A model generated the notes under the pieces. That model made no database searches. It had not been told where the DNA came from and saw only the letters and a list, made by a program, of their open reading frames with translations. The position numbers and the translations under genes are program-made. Of a DNA stretch of 64,000 nt, positions 41,948 to 53,100 are shown in pieces (position 1 is the first letter of the stretch; the number at the start of each line of letters is the position of its first letter). The stretch comes from Plenodomus lindquistii. Lineage: Eukaryota; Ascomycota; Dothideomycetes; Pleosporales; Leptosphaeriaceae. Location: the NCBI GenBank assembly GCA_025504975.1, contig JANUWI010000024.1, forward strand, positions 47,165-111,164, in the 5' to 3' direction.

Positions 41948-43424
41948 CACTTGTCTTTGTTGCTGTCTTAACAACCTTTTATTTGCCTCAACCTATCTCG
42001 TTATTTACTGATGAACCATACACTGTAATTAGGTTAAATATTGAATTATATTACTATATATTACGCCTTGTAATATGATTACAATTTATTGTAACTATGT
42101 TAAAAGGAATTTGCATATAAATTCTACATTCTCATATAAGAATCTATTGTGTAATATAGGGATTATCTTATCTCTATTGCATAATAGTTTTATGTAATAG
42201 GGTATAATATGCTAACATAAGGCTTTTTAGTTAGTACAGTATTTAATTTGTTCTTAAAACTAACTACATTCTATAGTAATGCGCGTGCATTAGGCTTTAT
42301 TGTAAAGCTTTTCAGTTACTACAGTATATAATTTTTTCGTAAAACTAGGAATAGTTAGTAATCTACTAAAGATATATTAATGGAGAAGGTGGAGAATGTG
42401 GAGAATGTGGAGAATATGGTAGAGGATAATGGGCATGTTTTAACAGTGGTTATCACATAACGGATCTTACTATGCCGAATATTATGTACGGATGAGTCTA
42501 ACAGCATTTGCATTATCTATGTTATACTGATTTAGAGATATAATAGCAGAGGGTAAATTGAACCTAGATAATATAATACTATTTTGTTTATAAAATCTTT
42601 ATCCAAAAAGAACATCTCACCGATAAAGTAATATTGAAAATTAGATCTTTAACATAAAAATCCTAAAAATCTTAAAAAACATCCAAAATTATTACCTGCA
42701 TAGGTAGAGTACTCGTTTTGTATTTCCCCTTCTTTATTTATATATACCCACCGTAAGAAAGTTGTATTTGTGCTTATAAGCGTATTTTATGGTTAACTTA
42801 GGCTTAATTAGGTTTAAACAAATCTATAAAACCCTTTTTATAAAAACATTATCTAAAACCTTGTGATACAGATGTAATTCATCTTAATTGTGTAGTTTAC
42901 CTTTAAGAGAAAAAGTAGGGAAGTCCAGTGATTTAAGTATAGCTTTTTAAGAGCAAGGTAAAAGCTTGGGTAATACACAGATATTAAAACTATAAAAACT
43001 TGGAGTATTTTATTATAAGCATGAAATAAAAACCCTTAATAAATCTTTATTTTAGTTAAACATTACACACAGGACCCGGCTTATTTGTATCCAAGTTATA
43101 GTAAAATTGCTCCATAGTAATATATTATTATACTTTTGCTTTTGAACCCCCCATGAACCTGGGAAAGAACCACAGGAGCAGGTTCATTTTGTTTTTTTGG
43201 CGCTGTTTCAGGTTTTCCCCTAATTCTTATGGTCTAATGGATTAATTTTTTATCTTTATCATCCCCCTACGGAGGGGACTAGAAGGGAAGCTGAGGAAAG
43301 AACATTTACAACGCATTACCATTATTTGTTAGTAGCTTTATTAGTAGTGTGGGTAGATGAGGAAAGGAGAAGTGCTACGGGAATAAATCGATCCTGATCT
43401 TAGAAGGAAAAGAGACCCGAGAGC
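41948..43424 (+). other. long AT-rich spacer
   Basis: No convincing gene. It holds two diverged copies of AGTTAGTACAGTATTTAAT-like sequence (about 42,222 and 42,310), a 9-nt tandem repeat of GTGGAGAAT at about 42,388-42,415, and a CCCCCTACGGAGGGG hairpin at about 43,262-43,276. Confidence 0.5.
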
Positions 43425-43718
43425 ATGGCCATCTCGATCGCCTACCCGAATGGGGGTATACCGATGAACCCGGAACTAATCAGTGTAGTTTCTCGTGAAT
43501 TAGCTAAGGAGTATTTTCATGTAAGTCTAATTTGGTTGGAGATAGAAAGGTACTGTCTAATGATTGCGCGTGAGATGGTGGTTTGAAAGGACCTGGAAAA
43601 GGAGAGATATCCGCTATACAAGAATTACCCTAAAAACATGCCGTTGGATTGTGGCGAGGCTGTACCTATATGGATAAACGCAGAGACCTTGAGGGTATGG
43701 GATGCTTGTATAGTTTAA
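43425..43718 (+). CDS. unrecognised ORF with foreign-looking codon use
   Basis: ATG 43425 to TAA 43716-43718, 97 aa with one TGA as Trp. Begins MAISIAYPNGGIPMNPELIS and contains ELAKEYFHVSLIWLEIERYC and PIWINAETLRVWDACIV. GC content is well above the rest of the window and three of four Trp codons are TGG. No known mitochondrial family. A TAG lies 10 codons upstream in frame. Could be a plasmid or nuclear fragment. Confidence 0.4.
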
Positions 43719-44205
43719 GGAGGAATCTTGTCAGATGATAAACAGTATTGTCGCCTAATAGTTGTCCCAGCGGCTGTGGCGACAGAAAATAACGAGATTG
43801 CTTATAAACAGTCTCCCTACATTTAAAAAAAGAACATGAAACTCCTATGAATAAAATTGATATTTATCATAACAAAATTGCCAATGAAGCTTGGGATGAT
43901 GGTGCAACCTGATAAAATTTCATTTTTTAAAAGCTTGCACCGATATAAAACCCAGATTTCATCATAGCAAGTGAAAGATACTATGTTGAAGATTGAAAGC
44001 GATGGATTGGTTCACGTTAATATTGCAAATCATTTTAGGTCTTTCCTGAGGAGTTATTTTTTGCATTGCCTACGGTGATGTATTAAATGGGGATGTAGAC
44101 GCCTTTCTTAATCATATCCATATGGGTGAGATGCTAATGAGTAAGAAAGAAATATCGCCAAAAAAATTTTTTTTTATACTTATAGTAATACAAAAATATA
44201 TACAG

Positions 44206-47200
44206 ATGTTTAATTACACTACGATAGTAAGCCCTCTTGACCAATTTGAAATAAGAAATTTATTTAGCATAGATACACCGCTATTGGCTAATATGAACTT
44301 GTCTATAACTAATATAGGATTATACATGACTATTGCAGCTTTTATAGCTTTCTATTTCAGTATACTAGCTACTAACCAATCTAAAATTACTCCCAATAAA
44401 TGATCTTTAAGTCAAGAAACATTATATGCTACTATACATAGCATAGTTGTAAATCAAATTAACAATAAAAGTGGTCAAGCTTACTTTCCATTTATGTATG
44501 CCTTATTTATTTTTATTTTAATTAATAACCTTATAGGAATGATTCCTTATAGTTTTGCATCAACTTCACACTTTATCTTAACATTCTCACTTAGCTTTAC
44601 TGTTGTATTAGGTGCTACAGTTTTAGGGTTTAAAGAACATGGATTAAAATTCTTTTCATTATTTGTTCCAGCTGGTTGTCCTTTAGGGTTACTACCTTTA
44701 TTAGTATTAATAGAATTCATAAAAAGAAGTAAGTAAACTTCTGTTGTGACTAAGAGCCAAACTCCGGGGAAGCCCTAAAGCTATTATTACCAAACATTAA
44801 TCCTAAAAGGGATACGGTGCGGATGTTCTAACCAAACATGTACGGTAAGAAGATAATAGATAAATCAATAGGTTTAATGGGTAATCGCGGATCTAAAACA
44901 CCTATCATCTGAAAATGAAATTTTTAGGATTGATGTGTAAAAGAGCAACGAGTAGACGGTTCTTCAAAATCAATTGATTTAGATTTTGTAAGGTGTACTC
45001 TAGTCGCCATGAAAGTGGTTTTGAGTAGAAATAAGTAACTCGAATTAAAGTTTCTGTATTAGTTTTGATCTAATCATAAAAATTGTACACAGTACATATA
45101 CGAATTTATGGTTGTTTACTTAACCTTTTTGCTACTACTCATGATCTCAGCCGGACACATATGTATTCTCATTCTGTGGCAACTAAGAGCCGGTCTAAAA
45201 GTATGCTATTAACTCACCCCGCTTCCATAGCAATTAGGACTTGTGTTCTAAATAATAAAAGAACTATGTCCACATCGGCTAGACCAGTAGCTGTTAGAGT
45301 TTATATAAATTCAGATGAGGAAAAAGAATCTATTATTAATGAAAATAAAGGACGGTCAGGTATCTATCGTTGAGTGCACATAGAATCTGAAAAATCGTAT
45401 GTCGGATCCGCTAAAAATCTGAGTAGTAGGTTCAAACAATATTTTAATTATAATCACATCTCTTATCCTAAAAGGAACATGACCATTTACAAATCCCTTT
45501 TAAAACATGGTTATGCGAAATTTAGATTAGAGATTTTAGAATATTGCTCGATCGATAAATTATTAACTAGAGAGCAATTCTACTTTGATAATTATAATCC
45601 TGAATATAATATTTTAAAAATAGCCGGATCTCCATTAGGTTACAGACATAATGAAGCAGCTAAAGCTCGAATAAGTCTAGCGAATAAAAATAAAATAGTG
45701 TCAGAATCAACACGTTATCTTAAAAGAAAAATTCTACTAGGTAAAACTTTGGATAGCGAACGTTTGGAGAAAATGCGTGTAGGTAATGTATTAAGACAGC
45801 CTGTTCTGTTAACTAACACGGAAACGGGTGACACCTTAGAATTTTCTTCGATGACAGATGCGGGTAAATTTCTGGATATATCTAGGATAACCATAAGTAA
45901 ATATCTATTAAAGAATTTATCTTATAAGGGGTATACTTTTGCTAAAACCACTTCAAAGGACAAAGATATTAATTTATCTGAGCCATTGTCTCCTAATCTT
46001 GTTAACCAACAGCCTATCCGTCTAACGAATAAGTTAACAGGAGTTTCCCAAGAATTTACCTCTATGACAGAAGCGGCCGAATACTTAGAAATATCTAGGG
46101 CCGCACTTTGATACTATTTTAAAAATTCAGCTAACACCGAGAGCGAAACTATAAAAGGCTACTCAATTTCCAAAATAACGGATAGTCATGTTAAAGTTAA
46201 CAGGAAATATCTCCAATTAAAGGTTACTGATATTGATACAAATGAAGTAATTATATACCCTTCGTTGACTTTAGCTGCTGAAGCTTTAGGTGTAAATAGG
46301 GCCAGTATTTCAGGATATTTAGCTAAGAAACGTACTAATGCTTATAAGAATAAATATTATTTTAAATTAGTTTAAATATTATTTTAAATTCGTTATGTAA
46401 CCTTATTAGGCTAATTATTATAGTACATCTAATATGTACGCAGGTGTTCCCTCTAGGTGTGGGTAAATCGTAGATCAAAACGTACAGCCGTTCATATCTA
46501 GCAAGAAATGTATCTTTGGGGCTTAGACTAGCAGCCAACATAAAAAGATGAAATTAGGTGCCTCATTCTTATTGTGTAAAAGAACCAAATTCCGGGGAAG
46601 CCCTAAAGCTCTAATAACTAAAGATAAGACGGAAACTTCTTATCTGGCCTCATTAATGATTGAGGGTATAGTAATATCATTAGAGATTCTAGTAATAGAA
46701 ATGGGTGATCGCGGATCTAAGTCAGCAATATTCAAATATATTGTTGTAAAAGAGCAACGAGTAGACGGTTCTTCCATTATGTATAATACATGGTAAGGTG
46801 TATTCTAGTCGCCGGGAAAGCCGGTTCTTAGGCGAAATTAAGTAACCTAAGATTAAAGTTATCACAATAGCCTATCCTCATTTTATATTATTTTTCCTCA
46901 GTTATTTTTTTTTTACATATATATATGTAAAAAAAAAAATTACAGCCTCAGTCTTCGAGACGTTGTATCGAAGACGCCAAGGCTTTGTTTTTATTTCCTC
47001 TATCAACTTACCGCTGCTGCTAATACTCCTTCCAAGGTTTAATTAAAAGTGGGTAAAATATGAGTCGTTACTATAACTTTACTGTTAATAACCGAAAGAT
47101 ATTTATATATATTAACTCGAGGATAAAATTGTGATTCGTTTATTCGTCAACAAATCACTAGTTATTTTATCTTTCATTAAAACTTATCCTTCTGATATGG

Positions 47201-48870
47201 AAGAGAAATTAAGTTTAAAACCATCTAATTATACTCCAAAAAGGTTTCATTGAATTCACTGTCAAAAACGAATTGGGCTTACATCAACCTATTTAAGTAA
47301 TACACACTTTAAAGGGGAAATAAATATAAGAACCATATCTACTTGTTCATCCGAATTTGAACCTGTTCTAATTTATACTAATCCTGATGAGCATAAAGGA
47401 TTGATCGCTAAACAAAATAAAGGTAAATCTGGTGTTTATCGTTGAGTTCAAAAGGATTCAGGTAAAATTTATATAGGTTCTTCTTCTATGCTGAATGATA
47501 GATTTAGACGATACTTTAATCATAGCTATTTGTCGAGCAGTAAACGAGGTGCATCTCTTATTTGTAGGGCACTTTTAAAATAGGGTTATGCAGGGTTTAG
47601 ATTAGAGATTTTAGAATATTGCCCTAGTTCAATAGTACTGGATAGAGAGCAATTCTATATAGATAAATTAAATCCTGAATACAATATATTAAAAATTGCT
47701 GGGTCAAATTTGGGATACAAACATAGTAAAGCCTCTCTTAAACTTATGAGTGCTGCTTCTAAAAGTAGAAATGAATCAGAAGAAGTTCTTAAGTTTAAAA
47801 GAGAGATTATGTTAGGGCGAAAATTATCTAAAGATCATTTAGATAAAATGGCTAAGAATAATCCCTTTAAAGTGCCGATTATCCTTTCTAATCGCGAAAC
47901 AGGAAAGATTGAAGAATTTACTTCTTTAATACAGGCTGCTCTGTTTTTAGGTGTTCATATGACTACTGTGAAAAGATATTTAGTTAATAATAAGCCATAC
48001 AAAGGTTATATGATTTCTAAAGCTACATCTAGTTTAGATTCTTCTGCTTCGAATCTAACTAATTTAGGACAGGCTATAGAATTAACTAACAGTGTTACAG
48101 GGATTACCAAACAATTCTCTACAATGAAAGCCGCATATCAATTTTGGGGCATATCCCCTAAACGACTTTCAAACTATTTAAATAATAAGTCTTCGTCTAC
48201 AAATGAGCAAGTTAGTACCATTAAAGGGTACATTATTTCCAAACTAGACTCAGTTAAACAAAACTGTAAAACTATAGAAGTTACTAATATTCAGACAAAT
48301 GAAGTTATTCATTATTCTTCGATTAGTTCAGCAGGTAAAGCTCTGGGTATTCCACAGTCAAGTATTTCTGTTTATTTAAGTAGGAAACGTACTACTCCGT
48401 TTAGAAGTATTTATCTTTTTAAATTAGTTTAAGTTTAATATAAGAAAAAGTGGGCATAATTAATATATAGAGGGAGTCAACCTAGTATATCTTTATTTTT
48501 AAAAGAAAATAGGACTAAACCTTTTAAAGGGAAATACATGTTCAAACGAGTAGACTAGAATAGAGGAATACGCCGTATACTTACTAGTACATTTCGTAAT
48601 TGAAGTATATATCTTTAAAACTTTAAGAAAATAATATAATATGAGGATGAAGTTGTTGTACGATTATCAGGTCACATGCTTTTAAACATCTTAAGTGGGT
48701 TTACATACAACATTATGAGTTCAGGTATCATTTTCTTTGTACTAGGACTATTACCATTGGCGTTTATAATCGCGTTCTCTGGATTAGAATTAGGTATTGC
48801 CTTTATACAATCACAGGTTTTTGTAGTTCTATCTTGTTCCTATATAAAAGATGCCTTAGAATTACACTAA
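44206..48870 (+). CDS. atp6: ATP synthase F0 subunit a, three exons
   Basis: Exons are 44206-44720, 46491-46541 and 48663-48870, joining to 774 nt, 257 aa. It forms the proton half-channels of the F0 motor. Recognised: MFNYTTIVSPLDQFEIRNLF, INNLIGMIPYSFASTSHF, LPLLVLIEFI|SYLARNVSLG (the essential Arg of the fourth helix is LGLRLAANI|LSGHMLLN) and the C-terminal FIQSQVFVVLSCSYIKDALE. The frame is open upstream to another ATG at 44002 (MDWFTLILQIILGLSWGVIF), which would add 68 residues with a hydrophobic segment. I prefer 44206 by family length. Confidence 0.92.
44721..46490 (+). mobile_element. group I intron atp6-i1
   Basis: Core on the 5' side: AAACTCCGGGGAAGCCCTAAAG, AATCGCGGATCTAAAACACC, AAAAGAGCAACGAGTAGACGG. 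Same type as nad5-i1 but with a GIY-YIG HEG. Junction LIEFI|SYLARN. Confidence 0.87.
45161..46375 (+). CDS. GIY-YIG homing endonuclease in atp6-i1
   Basis: ATG 45161 to TAA 46373-46375, 404 aa with TGA as Trp (open upstream to TTG 45083). Catalytic domain: RSGIYRWVHIESEKSYVGSA (GIY...YVG), KNLSSRFKQYF (catalytic Arg), FRLEILEYC and LLTREQFYFDNYNPEYNIL (Glu). A NUMOD3-like linker (GYRHNEAAKARISLANK) follows. Three NUMOD1/IENR1-type repeats complete the protein (SSMTDAGKFLDISRITIS, TSMTEAAEYLEISRAAL, LTLAAEALGVNRASISGYL). It looks intact. Closely related to the HEG of the next intron. Confidence 0.9.
46905..46983 (+). repeat. A/T palindrome plus GC-rich hairpin in atp6-i2
   Basis: TTTTTTTTACATATA pairs with TATATGTAAAAAAAA around 46,920. 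Right after it, GCCTCAGTCTTCG...CGAAGACGCCAAGGC (46,944-46,983) forms a GC-rich hairpin. The CAGCCTCAG start is shared with the element in rnl at 28,404. Confidence 0.65.
47197..48432 (+). pseudogene. GIY-YIG homing endonuclease in atp6-i2, premature TAG
   Basis: ATG 47197 to TAA 48430-48432. It parallels the atp6-i1 HEG: KSGVYRWVQKDSGKIYIGSS, FRLEILEYCPSSIVLDREQF, GYKHSKASLKLMSAAS, and NUMOD1-like repeats (TSLIQAALFLGVHMTTVKRY, SSISSAGKALGIPQSSISV). TAG 47581-47583 replaces the residue before GYAGFRLEIL, where the atp6-i1 copy has His. The stop cuts the nuclease domain in two, so the enzyme is inactive unless the stop is bypassed. Confidence 0.85.
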
Positions 48871-48967
48871 ATCATAGTACTAACGGTGGTTATTTTTGTT
48901 TTAATTATGATCTATCTTTATAAAAGTCATATTATAAAACCAAAAAAAACCCCCAACAAAAAAAAAG

Positions 48968-49037
48968 GGGTGTGTTGCATAGGGCTATGCATTTTGATTG
49001 CAGATCATAAATATAAGGTTCAACTCCTTCATACTCT
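48968..49037 (+). tRNA. trnC: tRNA-Cys (GCA)
   Basis: Acceptor GGGTGTG/CATACTC, D stem GCAT/ATGC, anticodon stem TTTGA/TCATA with loop TTGCAGA. The only convincing tRNA on the plus strand. Confidence 0.85.
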
Positions 49038-49160
49038 TATATAATACAATTTACGGTTTTCTAAAGGGAATTAGATTATACCATAAAAACCTATAGGATT
49101 TAATGCTTTTTTACCCTAAAGACCTTGTGGTCTTAGTGTTTTCTGACATCTTAAAAAAAA

Positions 49161-49226
49161 AAGGGGTTACTGGTATATTTAGGAAATAATTTTGCTAATG
49201 ACAGGTTCGATTCCTGTCATCTCTTA
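49161..49226 (+). tRNA. tRNA-like sequence, anticodon not assignable
   Basis: Acceptor AAGGGGT/ATCTCTT pairs fully and the T arm GACAGG TTCGATT CCTGTC is perfect, but only about 33 nt lie between, without a proper anticodon stem. It resembles the tRNA-like body at 34,584-34,649 (shared CTGGT and ACAGGTTCGATTCCTGT). Confidence 0.4.
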
Positions 49227-49532
49227 CTTATCCAATCTGGAGAAATTATCTTATACTGCTTTTGCTATCTTTTTTATTATGTATCTTAGCCTATCTTTAT
49301 AACGTTAAGGGTTATGGAGTTTCAATTTACCATAGTTATATTTGGTTGAATAGTGCAGAATACACTTTGTCTTTAAGGCATAAATTTTATCTATCAAGTA
49401 CGACAGAAATTTATTCCTTAGGGGGGACTATCGCATATTCTGCTTAGCTCGTTAATAAAAATAAAGGGATAAAATTTTATAGTAATGTGTTTTACACATA
49501 TACAGCAGATAACTTTTTTAATAGAGTATAGT

Positions 49533-49650
49533 TCTAAAAACGGGCATCCTGATTTGCACCTATTCAGTCTTATTAGATAGTTGTGTTAAACATCATGTTT
49601 TTACAACTAAGGGAAGAGAGTAAATCACTTTACTAAAGCACTATGAAAAA
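49533..49650 (+). repeat. partial copy of the conserved intergenic element
   Basis: Contains AAGGGAAGAGAGTAAATCAC and CTTTACTAAAGCAC, as in copy A (about 658-683), without the CCAGTA hairpin. It lies about 500 nt upstream of cox1. Confidence 0.55.
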
Positions 49651-50150
49651 AAAACCAAAAAAAGCTTAAAAGAGGATAGTTCTAAGAACGGGTATTGGCT
49701 TTATAACTATAAAGTTAAACAAATTACTTTGTAAACGTATGTAGCTCTCGTAAATTAATGGGTTTTTACTATAAAAAGTGTGATAAAACACATACAAACT
49801 TTCCAGAAAAAAGACATGTTATATATAACAAATAAGGAAAGCAGATAGATTACTATAGTAAATTGTGATAAAACCTAGGTTTTATAATTGTAAAACTTAA
49901 TCTTTTATTACTATAACCCGTAAAAATTATGGACAAATAAAAAAAACCCCATAAAAAAGTCCTAATAAGTGTAGTAAAATTGTCTTTTTTAGCAATATAT
50001 ATTTTACAAATTATGTATATAACTACACTTCTTACTGGAATACCTGTGACCCCCTGTCTTGAGCCCAATTGGCATTCCTCTCCAAACAAGGTTATATTAT
50101 CTAATGATATTGGGTATAATAACCTGAATATACAAACATCCGGTATCAGT
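49651..50150 (+). other. cox1 upstream region
   Basis: A/T-rich. From 50,013 (ATG) the frame is open into cox1 without a stop and would add 46 residues (including TGIPVTPCLEPNWHSSP). Confidence 0.5.
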
Positions 50151-53100
50151 ATGTGATTTGAAAGATGATTCTTATCTTCAAATGCTAAGGATATCGGTGT
50201 ATTATATTTAATCTATGCATTATTCGCAGGTTTGGTGGGAACTGCCTTTTCAGTGCTAATTAGATTGGAACTGTCAGGACCGGGTGTTCAGTATATTGCA
50301 GATAATCAATTATATAACAGTATTATTACTGCTCATGCAATAATAATGATTTTCTTTATGGTCAAAAATATTTCTATATTAAGCTCTCATTTTTCTTTTT
50401 TTAAAGAAGTAAATAATGATGATAACGATTCACTCTTACTAAATGAATGTGATAAAAACGATGGTAGTAAGCCTTATAACGATAATAAGAATTCACCTAA
50501 TAAAGAGAATGAGGACAAAAAGTACCATTATGTTAAAGTATTGGTAGACGCTCCTTATGAGAATAGAGATATAATACTTAAAGTTACTAAGAAACAGAAA
50601 GGTATTTATATATGAGAGACTTTGGACGGAAGACATATGTATGTAGGACATTCCATTAACTTATATAATAGAATAAGTTCTTATTTCATGCCATCTATAC
50701 TTAAAACAAAAGCAAGAAGAGTTCTACGTTTTTTTAATAAATATGGTTTTAGTAATATTAAATTAACTATTTATATTATGAATGAAAATTCTAGTTTAGA
50801 ACAAGTAGTGGAACTTGAACAACATTTTATGGATACCTTAAAACCAAATCTTAATGTAGATCCGATCGCGAGTAGTTCTGGATACCATGAACCAATGAGT
50901 CAGGAAAACCGTGAAAAGCTTCGTAGTTTAAGAGGTACTCCGGTGTATATGTATAGTACTGAAGATTTTACTTTACTCCACATTTTTGGATCAAAACAAC
51001 AAGCTTATACTCTTATAAATATACACCATACTACTTTAAATGATTGTTTAAACTCAGGTACTACATATCTAGATACTTTCTTTTTTTCTTTAGATTTTAT
51101 AGAAGAATCACCTAAAACCAATCTACTTGTTATAAATGAAATAAAAAGTTTAGTTTCAAATTCTAGAGAGAAATACAACGTCAAACACCCGGCAGCTAAA
51201 GCTATTTTAGGAGAGTTTAAAGATGATCCTAAAAAAACATAGAATTTCATTCTTTATCTAGTTTAGCTAAACATTTAAAAGGTGATCGTCAAGTTATTAG
51301 AAGGTACTTAATAGGTGAAAAATCAGGTTATTATCGAGGTAAATGAACATTCAGTTACAAAGTTTAATATAGAAATTAAGGCATGGCCGGGTAAGGTAGA
51401 AATACCTTACTTTACATTCACTATTTGCTGGAATACCTTACAGAGCCTTTGGAACTAGTAATGCAGACTCTCTTTAAGATAAAGCGGCATAATACAGTAA
51501 CATTTCAAAGAATTAGGCAATCAGCCAGAAACCAAATATAAAAGGGCTCATTGTAGCATTAAACGCTTTTATAGAGTAGGATCTTCAGAGACTACACGTG
51601 AATATCTTAGTAAATACTTAGTATTTAAAGATAAAGATATAGTCCGGGCATTAACGAAAGTTAGTGCATTAAGCGCATGCCAGCTTTAATCGGAGGATTT
51701 GGTAAAATCCATATGAATACTATAAAAAGATATTTTAGTACAGAGTCAAATAGTAGAAAAGAGTCAAATGTTAGAACAGAATCAGAATTAAGAAACAAAA
51801 TAGGGTCCTACCTAGCAGGGCTAATAGAAGCGGATGGGTCTTTTGCTATTCATAATAAAGATTCTAATGCCAAAAAATATCGTCCTAAAATACTAATAGT
51901 ATTTAGTTTAGCAGATAGACCTTTAGCTAAAAAATTAGCTGATATTACTAACGCTGGAACTGTATATCATAAGAAAAATGCAGGTTATGTTCTTTGACAT
52001 ATTCAAGATATAGAAGGTGTAATTAAAATTATTAACATTATAAACGGTTATATGCGTACTCCTAAGATAGAAGCATTACACCGTGCTATACATTGATTTA
52101 ATGAATTTTACAATTCTAATATAGATTGCCTAGATTTAGATCTATCACCTATAGATAGCAATGCTTGGCTAGCGGGTTTTACCGATGGTGACGGTAACTT
52201 TTCTATATCATTAACCGATAGAAAGAAAAAAGGAAATATTACTACTAAAAGAGTACAAACTTTTTTTCGTCTGGAGTTAAGACAAAATTATCATCGTCAT
52301 GCATCAGTAGAACAAGGAGGAACTAGTTATTTTGTTATATTAAGTAAAATAGCATCGTATCTAGGTGTAAACTTGTATTCTAGAACTAGAGAACAAAAAT
52401 CTAAAGTGTTTTATGCCTTTATGGTTATATCTCATAGTGCAGCTAGTCATGTTAAGGTTATAAACTATTTTAATCGTTTTCCTCTATATTCTTCTAAATA
52501 TTTGGCTTACAAAGATTGATCACATGTGGTCGAAAAAACTAGATTACGGGCTGGTAAAGTTTTAACGAAAGAAGAAATATCAGAAGTTGAAACAATTAAA
52601 GCACAATTTAATAATAAACGTACGTCGTTTGATTTTTCACATTTAGATACTTTAGTTTAATAACTTAGTGGTACTAAGGCTATTTGTGACTTTTTTGTAT
52701 TCATATAAAAGAAATTGCCGTGGGTGGTAGAAATACTACTCTTATTACATAACTATCTGCGGGAAACTCCTAAAGTCTTTTTATAAGTGTTGTGAAAACT
52801 TTCATAAAAAAAATCATTTGAAGCGTACATAGCTCTTAAAAATTAAAAAGAATCTTTTTATATTATGAAATATTTTATAAAAAAAGTGGACAATCCGCAG
52901 GAAACGAAAAAAAAATTGGTTTTTTATAGGATCCTCAGAGACTACACGTTATGCCCCTTAATGGGTGAAGATATAGTCCAAATATAACCTAACGGTTATA
53001 ACCAATTGAATTTCTTACTTCCATTAGGACTAGGAGGACCTGATATGGGATTCCCTAGACTTAATAATATTAGTTACTTATTATTAATCCCTAGTATTGT

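Larger units (their letters stand above)
46542..48662 (+). mobile_element. group I intron atp6-i2
   Basis: Core AAATTCCGGGGAAGCCCTAAAG, GATCGCGGATCTAAGTCAGC, AAAAGAGCAACGAGTAGACGG. An A/T palindrome (46,905-46,939) and a GC-rich hairpin (46,944-46,983) sit between core and HEG. Junction LAANI|LSGHML. Confidence 0.87.

Noticed and set aside
49262..49447. 61-codon hydrophobic ORF before cox1
   Set aside because: Non-ATG start, no resemblance to atp8, atp9 or other small mitochondrial proteins.
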